Source of the DNA: Streptomyces sp. NBC_01716
GTDB lineage: Bacteria > Actinomycetota > Actinomycetes > Streptomycetales > Streptomycetaceae
DNA: 64,000 bases
Reading direction: 5' to 3'
NCBI RefSeq assembly: GCF_036248275.1
Contig: NZ_CP109181.1
Coordinates: 6,200,001-6,264,000, forward strand
The notes under the pieces: generated by a model
Told to the model about the DNA's origin: nothing
The model's input: the letters and a program-made list of their open reading frames with translations, nothing else
The model's database searches: none
In this document: piece by piece, positions 15,933 to 24,644 of the stretch
Layout of the letters: each line of letters starts with the position of its first letter
How positions within the stretch are numbered: the stretch's first letter is position 1
Program-made: the position numbers and the translations under genes

Positions 15933-16946
15933 TCAGGTGCCGGACGGGCCCACGGCCCGTCCGGCCGAGAACCCGTACGTCGTCGCCGAGGTGAACACCT
16001 CGCCCGGCCGCAGCACCGTGCTGGGGAAGTCGGGCCGGTTCGGCGAGTCGGGGAAGTGCTGGGTCTCCAGCGCGATGCCCTCGCCGGGCCGGAAAGGCCC
16101 CGCGTCGAAGTGGTCACCGGTGTACAGCTGCATGCCCGGTTCGGTCGTCGTCACCGTCAACACCCGCCCCGACGCGGGGTCGTACAGCTCCGCCGCGACC
16201 GGGGTCCCCGAACTCCCCTGATCCAGCACGAAGTTGTCGTCGTACCCCGACCCCACCTTGCGCGGCTCACGGAAGTCGAAACGGGTCCCGGCGACCGGCG
16301 CGGGCGGACCCGTCGGCACCGAGTCGCCGTCCAGCGGCGTGATATGGCCGGCCGCGATCCGCAGCACATGACCACCGGCGCCGCCACTGCCCGCGCCGCT
16401 CAGATTCCAGTAGGAGTGATTCGTAAGATTGACCACCGTCGGCGCGTCCGTCACCGCCCGGTAGTCGATCCGCAGCGCACCGTCCGCGGCCAGCGCGTAC
16501 GTCGCTGCGAGCTCCAGCCGGCCGGGGAAGCCCTCCTCGCCGTCCGAGCTCACCAGCGACAGCCGTACGCCGTGCCCGTCCGCCGCCGGCTCCGCGTCCC
16601 ACACGCGCTTGTCGAAGCCGCGCTCACCGCCGTGCAGACAGTTGGGGCCGTTGTTGCGCGGCAGCCGGTACGTCCGCCCGTCCAGCGTGAACGTCCCGCC
16701 CGCGATGCGGTTCGCGTACCGGCCGATGAGCGCGCCGAAGTACGGCGAAGGGCAGTCGACGTAGCCCGCGACATCATCGAACCCGAGCACCACGTTCGCG
16801 AGGGCGCCCTCGCTGTCCGGCACCTCGACGGACTGGAGGATCCCGCCGTAGGTGAGCACCTTCACCCGTACACCGGCCCGCTCCAGGACCCAGCGGTGGA
16901 CCGGCGTCCCGTCGGGTGCCGCACCGACGCGCTCGGTCATGGTCAT
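15933..16946 (-). CDS. galM: Aldose 1-epimerase (galactose mutarotase)
   Basis: 337 aa from the ATG at 16946; the ATG at 16940 is the alternative. It interconverts alpha and beta anomers of aldohexoses. Family landmarks are present: FGALIGRYANRIAGGTFTLDG, the substrate-contacting GPNCLHGGERGFDKRVW with the conserved His, TNHSYWNLSG with the second catalytic His, and the C-terminal ETQHFPDSPNRPDFPS with the catalytic Glu. The protein is soluble and of usual length. It lies 20 bp downstream of the SGNH lipoprotein gene and converges with the GH3 glucosidase, which releases substrate sugars. Confidence 0.93.
   Translation of the reverse strand: MTMTERVGAAPDGTPVHRWVLERAGVRVKVLTYGGILQSVEVPDSEGALANVVLGFDDVAGYVDCPSPYFGALIGRYANRIAGGTFTLDGRTYRLPRNNGPNCLHGGERGFDKRVWDAEPAADGHGVRLSLVSSDGEEGFPGRLELAATYALAADGALRIDYRAVTDAPTVVNLTNHSYWNLSGAGSGGAGGHVLRIAAGHITPLDGDSVPTGPPAPVAGTRFDFREPRKVGSGYDDNFVLDQGSSGTPVAAELYDPASGRVLTVTTTEPGMQLYTGDHFDAGPFRPGEGIALETQHFPDSPNRPDFPSTVLRPGEVFTSATTYGFSAGRAVGPSGT
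15939..15965. terminator. Terminator hairpin overlapping the end of galM
   Basis: A 12-bp perfect stem (15939-15950 with 15954-15965) with a 3-base loop lies in the last codons of galM, where it could stop transcription from the convergent GH3 gene. Confidence 0.6.
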
Positions 16947-16966
16947 GTCGTCCACGATCGCCGACC

Positions 16967-17923
16967 CTACGCCGGGGGGTCGGCCGCGACGACGTTGCGG
17001 TAGGCGATGTCCGCCAGCTTGCCCTGCCCGTTCTTGCTCGGATGGAACCAGTCCCACGCGCTCAACTGGTCACCCGCGAACCGGTAGTCGAAGACCGCCC
17101 CGCCGTCGTAACGGCAGCGCAGATCCTTCGCGCACACGTCCCTGAGCACCTTGTTGTACGCCACAACCCGCGCCTGCACCGTCGACCGCCGCTTCTGCGC
17201 CGCGGCGTCCATGTCCTGCGAGTCGCCCAGCATCGACGAGCAGATCCCCAGCTTCCAGATCTGCCGGCCCAGCGGATTCTCCCGGCCCTCGGACCAGAGC
17301 CGCTTGAGGTCGGGCACGCTCGCCACGTACACCTGCGTCTTGGGAGCCTTCGCGCGCAGCCGGCGCATCGACTCCTCGAACGACGCGCGGAACTCGTCCA
17401 CCGGCGTCATCAGCGCCGCCTCGTCCTTGCACGCGTCGTTGGCGCCCATCATGACCGTGACCAGCTCCGGCCGGTGCACGGCCGCCTTCGCCATCTGCTG
17501 GGCCAGATCGCCGACGGTGGCGCCCGTGCGCGCGTAGTTCCAGCTGTTCTCCGCGACGGCCTGCTTGCCGAGCAGCCGCAGCGCGAGGCTGCGCACCTGG
17601 TCGTCCGAGCCGGTCGACCAGGACACCTCGGGGCAGTCGCTCAGCACGCCGCAGGCGTCGAAGCCGCGGGTGATGGAGTCGCCGACGGCCGCGATCGAGG
17701 TCGGACTGCGGTCCCAGACCGGCTTCGGCGGGGGTTGGCTTGTCTTCGCCTTCGTCCAGTCCGGATCGGCGCCGTCCGAGGACGTGCACCCCGAAAGCGC
17801 GACGACACCGACCAGCAGCCCGGCACAGGAGGCGGCGGCGCTCGCGTACGGTTTCCGGCGACGGGGGCGGGGGCCGTGGCCGCCCAGGCGTCGCCCGGCA
17901 CGGCCCTGAGGGCTCTCCTGCAT
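16967..17923 (-). CDS. SGNH/GDSL-hydrolase lipoprotein
   Basis: The ATG at 17923 has GGAGGG eight bases upstream; the frame extends to 18082 but that start lacks support. The 318-aa product has a basic n-region (GRAGRRLGGHGPRPRRRK), a hydrophobic helix and a lipobox (VALSGC), so it should be a membrane-anchored lipoprotein. SGNH blocks are visible: GDSITRGFD (nucleophile Ser), a Gly in the YARTGATVGD block, MGANDAC (Asn), and DWFHPS near the C-terminus (Asp and His). The likely activity is an esterase or lipase on envelope or extracellular substrates; the natural ester is unknown. Six further cysteines suggest disulfides. Confidence 0.88.
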   Translation of the reverse strand: MQESPQGRAGRRLGGHGPRPRRRKPYASAAASCAGLLVGVVALSGCTSSDGADPDWTKAKTSQPPPKPVWDRSPTSIAAVGDSITRGFDACGVLSDCPEVSWSTGSDDQVRSLALRLLGKQAVAENSWNYARTGATVGDLAQQMAKAAVHRPELVTVMMGANDACKDEAALMTPVDEFRASFEESMRRLRAKAPKTQVYVASVPDLKRLWSEGRENPLGRQIWKLGICSSMLGDSQDMDAAAQKRRSTVQARVVAYNKVLRDVCAKDLRCRYDGGAVFDYRFAGDQLSAWDWFHPSKNGQGKLADIAYRNVVAADPPA

Positions 17924-18197
17924 GCTGTGAACCCTCCGCGTGGGCGTCGTCATGCGTACGGCGGCGTCCTGGCGAGTGAAAGCTTCGCGTATATCGCGCC
18001 TGGGACCGACAGTACGGCACCCCGGTGCCCCCCGCGCAAGGTAGCTTTCAGGCGTCGAACCAAAGTCAACCGCGCCCCCCACGGCTCCGGTAAGTTACAT
18101 CCCGTCACATGTTGCCCGTTTTGCGGGGTTTCACTCTCGATGCTGTTTACTGAGGCCGCTGGGCAAGGCGAACCTCGTCCCCACACTGGAGGTCACG

Positions 18198-18692
18198 GTG
18201 ACCACACGTGGTGTTCTGTACGTGCACTCCGCGCCACGCGCGATGTGCCCCCACGTCGAATGGGCGGTGGCGGGCGTCCTCGGCGCCCGCGTCCAGCTCG
18301 ACTGGATCCGGCAGCCCGCATCGCCCGGCACCTGGCGGTCCGAGTTCTCCTGGCAGGGCGAGGCCGGCACCGCGTCCAAGCTCGCCTCCGCGCTGCGCGG
18401 CTGGCGGATGCTGCGCTTCGAGGTGACCGCCGAGCCCAGCCCCACCGCCGAGGGCGAGCGCTACAGCGCCACCCCCGAACTCGGCATCTTCCACGCCGTC
18501 ACCGGGATGCACGGCGACATCCTGGTCCCCGAGGACCGGCTGCGCGCCGCCCTCGCCCGGTCGCTGAGCGGTGAGACACAGCTGGAGGCCGAGGTCGCGA
18601 AGCTGCTCGGCAAGCCGTGGGACGACGAACTGGAGCCCTTCCGGTACGCGGGCGAGGGCGCCCCCGTGCGCTGGCTGCACCAGGTCGTCTGA
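18198..18692 (+). CDS. DUF3145 family protein
   Basis: 164 aa from a GTG with GGAGG six bases upstream. It matches the actinobacteria-specific DUF3145 family (MTTRGVLYVHSAPRAMCPHV, WRSEFSWQGEAG, LPVRWLH-like end). No catalytic motif, signal peptide or membrane helix is visible. It is a small cytosolic protein kept near the fatty-acid synthase genes in streptomycetes, as here, but its function is unknown. It is followed by the NAD-binding dehydrogenase after 58 bp. Confidence 0.88.
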   Translation: MTTRGVLYVHSAPRAMCPHVEWAVAGVLGARVQLDWIRQPASPGTWRSEFSWQGEAGTASKLASALRGWRMLRFEVTAEPSPTAEGERYSATPELGIFHAVTGMHGDILVPEDRLRAALARSLSGETQLEAEVAKLLGKPWDDELEPFRYAGEGAPVRWLHQVV

Positions 18693-18750
18693 GCCGGACC
18701 GTACGGGCGACGGTTACCGGCCCTGCGCCGCCGCCTTCTACGGTGGGCGC

Positions 18751-19626
18751 ATGGCTGATCAACTCGAAGTAGCAGTGCTCGGCACGGGCATCATGGGCGC
18801 CGCGATGGCCCGTAATCTCTGCCGGAGCGGACACGCGGTCCGGGTCTGGAACCGTACCCGTGCGAAGGCCGAGCCGCTCGCGGCCGACGGGGCGCGGATC
18901 GCGGACACTCCGGCGGACGCCGTACGCGGCGCGGACATCGTCCTCACGATCCTGTACGACGGCGCCGCAGCCCTGGAGACGATGGCGGAGGCGGCCCCGG
19001 GGCTGCGGCCCGGCACGGTCTGGCTCCAGTCCACGACGGCGGGCCTCGACGGGCTCGTCCCCCTCGCCGAACTGGCCGCGGCCCACGGACTGGTCTTCTT
19101 CGACTCGCCCGTGCTGGGCACCAGGGGCCCCGCCGAGCAGGGGAAGCTCGTCGTACTCGCCGCAGGCCCCGAGGACGCCCGGGACGGCGTCACGTCCGTT
19201 CTGGACGCAGTCGGGGGCCGCACCATCTGGGTCGGCGACGACGGCGCGTCCGGGGCCGCGACCCGGCTCAAGCTCGTCTGCAACAGCTGGGCCCTGGCCC
19301 TCACTCACGCGACGGCGGAGGCACTGGCCCTGGCGAAGGGGCTCGGCGTCGACCCGCGGGACTTCCTGGCAGCCACGGAGGGCGGCGCGCTCGACTCCGG
19401 CTACCTCCGCGCCAAGTCGTCGGCGATCCTCGACGGCGACTACACCCCGAGCTTCGGTCTCACCACGGCCGTCAAGGACGCCCGCCTCGTCGTGGAGGCG
19501 GCGGAGGCGGCAGACGTACGTCTGGACGTCGCCGAGGCGGGCTGGCACCGCTTCACCCGGGCAGAGGCCCAGGGCCACGGCGACGAGGACATGGCGGCGA
19601 CGTACTTCGCGAGCTTCGGGGACTGA
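18751..19626 (+). CDS. NAD(P)-dependent beta-hydroxyacid dehydrogenase family protein
   Basis: 291 aa. The N-terminal Rossmann motif is VLGTGIMGAAMARNL with WNRT after strand 2, favouring NADP. The substrate signature appears as DSPVLGTRGPAEQGKL (usually DAPVSGG in 3-hydroxyisobutyrate dehydrogenases), and the catalytic Lys lies in RLKLVCNSW. The C-terminal helical domain has KDARLVVEAAEAADV. It likely reduces a small semialdehyde or beta-hydroxyacid. The altered signature prevents choosing between 3-hydroxyisobutyrate, tartronate semialdehyde or imine substrates. TACGGT (18739-18744) lies seven bases before the ATG with no ribosome site, suggesting a leaderless mRNA. Confidence 0.87.
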   Translation: MADQLEVAVLGTGIMGAAMARNLCRSGHAVRVWNRTRAKAEPLAADGARIADTPADAVRGADIVLTILYDGAAALETMAEAAPGLRPGTVWLQSTTAGLDGLVPLAELAAAHGLVFFDSPVLGTRGPAEQGKLVVLAAGPEDARDGVTSVLDAVGGRTIWVGDDGASGAATRLKLVCNSWALALTHATAEALALAKGLGVDPRDFLAATEGGALDSGYLRAKSSAILDGDYTPSFGLTTAVKDARLVVEAAEAADVRLDVAEAGWHRFTRAEAQGHGDEDMAATYFASFGD

Positions 19627-19640
19627 GAGACCCGGAGACG

Positions 19641-19693
19641 ACACGCCGGAGGCCCGGCTCCCGTGGAGGACGGGAGCCGGGCCTCCGGCGTGT
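19641..19693. terminator. Very strong bidirectional terminator
   Basis: Perfect 23-bp stem (19641-19663 with 19671-19693) and a 7-base loop, between the convergent dehydrogenase gene and fabF. Confidence 0.93.
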
Positions 19694-19705
19694 CGGACTA
19701 CTCGA

Positions 19706-20968
19706 TCAGACCGAGCGGAACGCCAGCACCACGTTGTGGCCGCCGAAGCCGAACGAGTTGTTGATCGCCGAGATCGTGCCCTCGGGCAGCGCCCGTGCCT
19801 CGCCGCGCACGACGTCCGCGTCGACCTCCTCGTCCAGTTCGTCGACGTTGATCGTCGGCGGGGCCAGCCGGTGGTGCAGCGCGAGCACCGTCGCCACGGT
19901 CTCGATACCGCCGGCGCCGCCCAGCAGATGGCCGGTCATCGACTTCGTGCCGGAGACGGCGACATGGTCGAGGTCCTCGCCCAGGACCCGGCGCAGCGCC
20001 TTGATCTCCGCCACGTCACCCTGCGGCGTCGACGTGGCGTGCGCGTTCAGGTGAACGATCTCCGACGGCTTCACGCCGGTGTTGTCGAGCAGGTTCCGCA
20101 TCGCCGCCGCGACCCCGCGGCCGGTCGGCTCCGGCTGCGCGATGTGGTGGCTGTCGGCGGACAGACCCTGGCCGAGCACCTCGCAGTAGACGCGTGCGCC
20201 GCGCGCCTGCGCGTGCTCGGCGGACTCCAGGACCACGACCCCCGCGCCCTCGCCGAGTACGAAGCCGTCACGGCCCTTGTCGTACGGGCGGGACGCCTTC
20301 GTGGGCTCGTCGTTGTTCTTCGACATCGCCATCATGTTGGCGAACGCGGCGACCGGCAGCGGGTGGATCGCCGCCTCCGTGCCGCCCGCCACCACGACGT
20401 CGGCGCGGCCGGTGCGGATCATCTCCACGGCGTAACCGATGGCCTCGGCGCCCGACGCGCACGCGGAGACCGGAGTGTGCACGCCGGCCTGGGCGTTCAC
20501 CTCCAGACCGACGTTGGCGGACGGCCCGTTCGGCATCAGCATCGGCACGGTGTGCGGGGAGACGCGGCGTACGCCCTTCTCCTTGAGCACGTCGTACTGG
20601 TCGAGCAGGGTGGTCACGCCGCCGATGCCGGAGGCGATGACCGTGCCGAGACGTTCGGGGGCGATGTTCTCGTCCTCGCCGGCCTTGGCCTTGTAGCCCG
20701 CGTCGGCCCACGCCTCACGGGCCGCGATCAGCGCGAACTGCGCCGAGCGGTCGAGCTTGCGGGCGAGCGGGCGGGGCAGCACGTCCGCCGGATCGACCGC
20801 GGCGAGCGCGGCGATCCGGACGGGCAGTTCGGCGAAGCGCTCGCTTTCGAGGGGCTTGACGCCCGAGCGGCCGGCGAGCAGGCCCTCCCAGGTCGATGCG
20901 CTGTCGCCACCCAGCGGTGTGGTTGCGCCGATACCGGTGACGACCACGGTGCGATTGGTCGGGCTCAC
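19706..20968 (-). CDS. fabF: Beta-ketoacyl-ACP synthase II
   Basis: 420 aa, condensing enzyme for chain elongation in type II fatty-acid synthesis. The thiolase-fold Cys-His-His triad is visible: nucleophile Cys near residue 170 in VSACASGAEA, His in NAHATSTPQGD, and His in SFGFGGHNVVL. A conserved Lys lies in SGTKSMTGHLLG. It is the last gene of the fabD-fabH-acpP-fabF operon, 79 bp after acpP, and is terminated by the strong hairpin behind it. Confidence 0.97.
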   Translation of the reverse strand: MSPTNRTVVVTGIGATTPLGGDSASTWEGLLAGRSGVKPLESERFAELPVRIAALAAVDPADVLPRPLARKLDRSAQFALIAAREAWADAGYKAKAGEDENIAPERLGTVIASGIGGVTTLLDQYDVLKEKGVRRVSPHTVPMLMPNGPSANVGLEVNAQAGVHTPVSACASGAEAIGYAVEMIRTGRADVVVAGGTEAAIHPLPVAAFANMMAMSKNNDEPTKASRPYDKGRDGFVLGEGAGVVVLESAEHAQARGARVYCEVLGQGLSADSHHIAQPEPTGRGVAAAMRNLLDNTGVKPSEIVHLNAHATSTPQGDVAEIKALRRVLGEDLDHVAVSGTKSMTGHLLGGAGGIETVATVLALHHRLAPPTINVDELDEEVDADVVRGEARALPEGTISAINNSFGFGGHNVVLAFRSV

Positions 20969-21047
20969 TGGAATTCTTTCTCCACGTGTAGAGGGTGCGG
21001 AATTTGTACGGCGCCACCACCGGGTGGCGTCAGCCGCGCGACCTGGA

Positions 21048-21296
21048 TCAGGCCTGGTGCTTCGTGATGTAGTCGGCGGCGTCGCCGACGGTCTTCAGGT
21101 TCTTGACGTCGTCGTCCGGGATCTTCACGTCGAAGCGCTCCTCGGCGGCGACGACGACCTCGACCATGGACAGCGAGTCGACGTCCAGGTCGTCGGTGAA
21201 GGACTTGTCCAGCTGGACGTCCTCGACCGGGATGCCGGCGATCTCGTTCACGATCTCCGCGAGACCCTTGACGATCTCTTCCTGAGTGGCGGCCAT
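21048..21296 (-). CDS. acpP: Acyl carrier protein of primary fatty-acid synthesis
   Basis: 82 aa, acidic, four-helix ACP. The phosphopantetheine-bearing Ser is residue 41 in the DSL motif (DDLDVDSLSMVEVV). Length and sequence are typical for AcpP. It carries growing acyl chains between FabD, FabH and FabF, which flank it in one operon. Its position between fabH (72 bp upstream) and fabF supports the primary-metabolism role over a secondary-metabolism ACP. Confidence 0.97.
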   Translation of the reverse strand: MAATQEEIVKGLAEIVNEIAGIPVEDVQLDKSFTDDLDVDSLSMVEVVVAAEERFDVKIPDDDVKNLKTVGDAADYITKHQA

Positions 21297-21368
21297 GTGG
21301 GCGCTCCTTCGATATTCAGCGTGAGCAGAGGGATTTGTACAAGCACGGTCCGGAAAGATCCGGTGTGC

Positions 21369-22370
21369 CTAGGGGAGGGTAACGACCGTCGCGGCGTACA
21401 CGAGACCCGCCCCGAAGCCGATGACGAGCGCCGTGTCGCCGCTCTTCGCCTGACCGGTCGCCAGAAGCCGCTCCATCGCGAGCGGGATCGAGGCGGCCGA
21501 CGTGTTGCCGGTGGTCTCCACGTCCCGGGCGACCGTGACGTGTTCAGGCAGCTTCAGAGTCTTCACCATCGAGTCGATGATCCGCATGTTGGCCTGGTGC
21601 GGAATGAAGACGTCCAGGTCCTCCGAGGTGATCCCGGCCGCGTCGAGGGCCTGTTGGGCGACCTTCGCCATCTCGAAGACGGCCCAGCGGAACACCGCCT
21701 GGCCTTCCTGGGTAAGGGCGGGGAACCGCTCCACCGTCCCCTTGCGGTAGTCGTCCCACGGTACCGTCTGCATGATCGTGTTCGACTTGTCGCCCTCGGA
21801 ACCCCAGACCGTCGGACCGATCTGCGGCTCCTGTGCCGGGCCGACGACGACCGCGCCCGCGCCGTCGCCGAACAGGAAGGCGGTGGCGCGGTCTTCGAGG
21901 TCGGTGAGGTCCGACAGCCGCTCCACGCCGATCACCAGGACGTACTCCGCCGAGCCCTCGACGATCATGCCCTTGGCGAGCGTCAGCCCGTAACCGAAGC
22001 CCGCGCAGCCCGCCGAGATGTCGAACGCGGCCGGCTTGCCCGCGCCGATCCGGTCGGCGATCTCCGTCGCGACGGCCGGCGTCTGCTTGAAGTGCGAGAC
22101 GGTCGACACGATCACGCCGCCGATCTGCTCCGGCGTGATCCCGGCGTCGGCGATGGCCTTGCCGGACGCCTCGATCGACATCATGGCGACGGTCTCCTCG
22201 TCGGAGGCCCAGTGCCGGGTCGCGATGCCGGAGCGGGAGCGGATCCACTCGTCGGACGAGTCGATCGTCTCCAGGATCACCTCGTTGGGCACCACGCGCG
22301 TCGGACGGTAGCCGCCGACGCCCATGATGCGGGCGTACGGGGCGCCCTGGCTGGGCCTGATCTTCGCCAT
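21369..22370 (-). CDS. fabH: Beta-ketoacyl-ACP synthase III
   Basis: 333 aa. It starts fatty-acid synthesis by condensing an acyl-CoA primer with malonyl-ACP, and in streptomycetes it accepts branched primers. The catalytic triad is visible as Cys in SAGCAGFGYG near residue 122, His in IPHQANMRI, and Asn in ETTGNTSAAS. The glycine-rich IGFGAGLVYAATV closes the protein. It begins 15 bp after fabD, so the two are co-transcribed. Confidence 0.97.
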   Translation of the reverse strand: MAKIRPSQGAPYARIMGVGGYRPTRVVPNEVILETIDSSDEWIRSRSGIATRHWASDEETVAMMSIEASGKAIADAGITPEQIGGVIVSTVSHFKQTPAVATEIADRIGAGKPAAFDISAGCAGFGYGLTLAKGMIVEGSAEYVLVIGVERLSDLTDLEDRATAFLFGDGAGAVVVGPAQEPQIGPTVWGSEGDKSNTIMQTVPWDDYRKGTVERFPALTQEGQAVFRWAVFEMAKVAQQALDAAGITSEDLDVFIPHQANMRIIDSMVKTLKLPEHVTVARDVETTGNTSAASIPLAMERLLATGQAKSGDTALVIGFGAGLVYAATVVTLP

Positions 22371-22385
22371 GCTCTCTCGGGCTCC

Positions 22386-23321
22386 TTAGGCAGTGTGCTC
22401 GGCAACGATCTCGCGAGCCGCGTCGAGGTCGGCGGGGGTCTTGAGCGCCAGGGTCTTCACACCGGGCATGGCGCGCTTCGCGATGCCGGTCAACGTGCCG
22501 CCGGGGCACAGCTCGATCAGCGCCGTCACGCCCTGCTCCGTGAACGTCTCCATGCACAGATCCCAGCGGACCGGGTTGGCGACCTGGCCCACGAGACGTG
22601 CGACGACCTCGGCCCCCGTGCCCACAGTGTGCCCGTCCTTGTTGGACACATAGGGCAAGGCGGGGTCTGACACGTCGAGCTTTCCGGCCGCGTCCGCCAG
22701 TCTGGCCACCGCGGGGGCCATGTGCTCCGTGTGGAAGGCGCCCGCGACCTTGAGAGGCACCACGCGGCGTACGCCCTCGGGCTTGTCCGCAGCCAGGGCC
22801 TCGATCTGCTCCAGGGTGCCCGCGGCCACGATCTGGCCGGCTCCGTTCACGTTCGCCGGCGTCAGACCGAGCTTCTCCAGATGAGGCAGGGTCACCTCGG
22901 GGTCGCCGCCGAGCAGCGCCGCCATGCCGGTCGGGGTGATGCCCGCCGCCTCGGCCATGGCCAGACCGCGCGTACGCACGAAGCCGAGCGCGGCCTCCTC
23001 GCCCAGCACACCCGCGTACACGGCGGCGGTGATCTCGCCGACGCTGTGTCCCGCGACCGCGCCCGCGCCCTCGGTGTCACCCAGCAGCCCGCGCACGGCC
23101 TCGCCCGAGAGCAGACCCGCGGCCACCAGCAGCGGTTGGGCCACGGCGGTGTCGCGGATCTCGTCCGCGTCGGCCTTCGTGCCGTAGTGCACCAGATCGA
23201 GGTCGATGGCCTCCGACCAGGCCCGCAGCCGGTCTTCGGCGCCGGGCAGATCGAGCCAGGGTGTCAGGAAGCCGGGCGTCTGAGCGCCTTGGCCGGGAGC
23301 GACGAGTACGAGCACCCTCAC
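22386..23321 (-). CDS. fabD: Malonyl-CoA:ACP transacylase
   Basis: The GTG at 23321 is used, giving MRVLVLVAPGQGAQTPGFLT and 311 aa; an upstream open frame to 23492 would overlap the fasR end. The nucleophile Ser lies in VAGHSVGEITAA and the downstream His in GAFHTEHMAP. The enzyme loads malonate onto ACP. It is the first gene of the fab operon, 83 bp after fasR, with a palindrome in the gap that may be the control site. The ribosome site (GAGAGAG) is moderate. Confidence 0.95.
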   Translation of the reverse strand: MRVLVLVAPGQGAQTPGFLTPWLDLPGAEDRLRAWSEAIDLDLVHYGTKADADEIRDTAVAQPLLVAAGLLSGEAVRGLLGDTEGAGAVAGHSVGEITAAVYAGVLGEEAALGFVRTRGLAMAEAAGITPTGMAALLGGDPEVTLPHLEKLGLTPANVNGAGQIVAAGTLEQIEALAADKPEGVRRVVPLKVAGAFHTEHMAPAVARLADAAGKLDVSDPALPYVSNKDGHTVGTGAEVVARLVGQVANPVRWDLCMETFTEQGVTALIELCPGGTLTGIAKRAMPGVKTLALKTPADLDAAREIVAEHTA

Positions 23322-23383
23322 ACTCTCTCGTGCGGACGGCCTCCGCCGCCCGTGGGGACAAGGACGAAGAACCGTCGGGGTAA

Positions 23384-23400
23384 TTGTTGGTGTCCAACAA
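23384..23400. promoter_or_regulatory. Candidate FasR operator in the fabD promoter
   Basis: Perfect palindrome TTGTTGG-TGT-CCAACAA (7-bp arms) 63 bp upstream of the fabD start, immediately after the fasR stop. The link to FasR is inferred. Confidence 0.5.
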
Positions 23401-23404
23401 AAGG

Positions 23405-24586
23405 CTAGGAAGGCGATTCCCCGTCGGCCAGCCTCCCCAAGATCAACGCGATTCGCAGAGTGAAAGCGGAACGGACGTCGGACGGTGACCATCCGGTGAC
23501 GTCGGTCACACGTCGAAGCCGGTAGCGCACGGTGTTGGGGTGCACGAACAGCATCCGGGCGGCGCCTTCGAGACTGCTCGCCTGTTCCAGGTAAACACTC
23601 AGAGTTTCCAGCAGTGCCGAACCCGCTTCTTCAAGCGGTCTGTAGATCTCCTCCACCAACTGCTCACGAGCGGCCGGATCCGACGCGATCGCGCGCTCCG
23701 GCAGAAGGTCGTCGGACAGTACCGGACGCGGCGCGTCCTGCCACGCCGAACACGCCTTCAGCCCGGCCGCCGCCGCCTGCGCCGACCTCGTGGCAGCCAG
23801 CAGGTCGGGCACCACGGGGCCCGCCACCACAGGCCCGGCCGCGTACGGCCCGATCAGGGCCTTCGCGACCTGGAGCGGGTTGTCGCTGCCGCCCGCGATG
23901 ACGACCAGCCGGTCGCCGAGCACCCCGGTGAGGACCTGGAGCTTGGCGTGCCGCGCGGCCCGGCGGATCGCCTCCACGGTCAGCTCGCTGTCCCCGTCGG
24001 GCGCGGTGCCCAGCAGGACGCACACATGATCGGGCGAGTTCCAGCCCAGCGCGGAGGCCCGCGACACCGCCCCCTCGTCGGCCTCGCCGGAGAGCACCGC
24101 GTTCACCACCAGCGACTCCAGCCGGGCGTCCCAGGCGCCGCGCGCCTCGGCGGCCTGCGCGTACACCTGGGCCGTCGCGAAGGCGATCTCCCGCGCGTAC
24201 ACGAGCAGCGCCTCGCGCAGCACCGACACATCCCCGGGCGCCGCGACCTCCTCGATCGCCGACTCCATGACCTCGATCGTGGTGCGCACCATCTCGACGG
24301 TCTGGCGCAGCGTGATCGCCCGGGTCAGCTCACGCGGGGCCGTACCGAACACGTCGGTGGAGATGGCCTGCGGGGTCTCGGGGTGCCGGAACCACTCGGT
24401 GAAGGCCGCGATACCGGCCTGGGCCACCAGACCGATCCAGGAACGGTTCTCAGGCGGCATCGCGCGATACCACGGCAGCTTCTCGTCCATGCGGGCGATC
24501 GCGTTCGCGGCCAGCCTGCCCGCCGACTTCTCCAGTCGGCGCAGGGTCGCGGGATGCGGATGGGCTTCGTTCGCTGGTTCAGGCAC
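23405..24586 (-). CDS. fasR: PucR-type activator of fatty-acid synthesis
   Basis: 393 aa. The C-terminal PucR helix-turn-helix is clear (AARMLFVHPNTVRYRLRRVT, about residues 340-375). It is preceded by a GGDEF-like/CdaR regulatory domain, and the N-terminal half is helical (RQTVEMVRTTIEVMESAIEE). In S. coelicolor the equivalent protein, FasR, binds upstream of fabD and is needed for fab operon expression. The identical gene order fasR-fabD-fabH-acpP-fabF here makes the assignment firm. The stop codon is 83 bp from the fabD start. Confidence 0.93.
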   Translation of the reverse strand: MPEPANEAHPHPATLRRLEKSAGRLAANAIARMDEKLPWYRAMPPENRSWIGLVAQAGIAAFTEWFRHPETPQAISTDVFGTAPRELTRAITLRQTVEMVRTTIEVMESAIEEVAAPGDVSVLREALLVYAREIAFATAQVYAQAAEARGAWDARLESLVVNAVLSGEADEGAVSRASALGWNSPDHVCVLLGTAPDGDSELTVEAIRRAARHAKLQVLTGVLGDRLVVIAGGSDNPLQVAKALIGPYAAGPVVAGPVVPDLLAATRSAQAAAAGLKACSAWQDAPRPVLSDDLLPERAIASDPAAREQLVEEIYRPLEEAGSALLETLSVYLEQASSLEGAARMLFVHPNTVRYRLRRVTDVTGWSPSDVRSAFTLRIALILGRLADGESPS

Positions 24587-24644
24587 GGGACAAGACTGCC
24601 TTATCAGGGCGGTCGCGTGCGGGGGAGGCCCTAACGTAGGGGCC

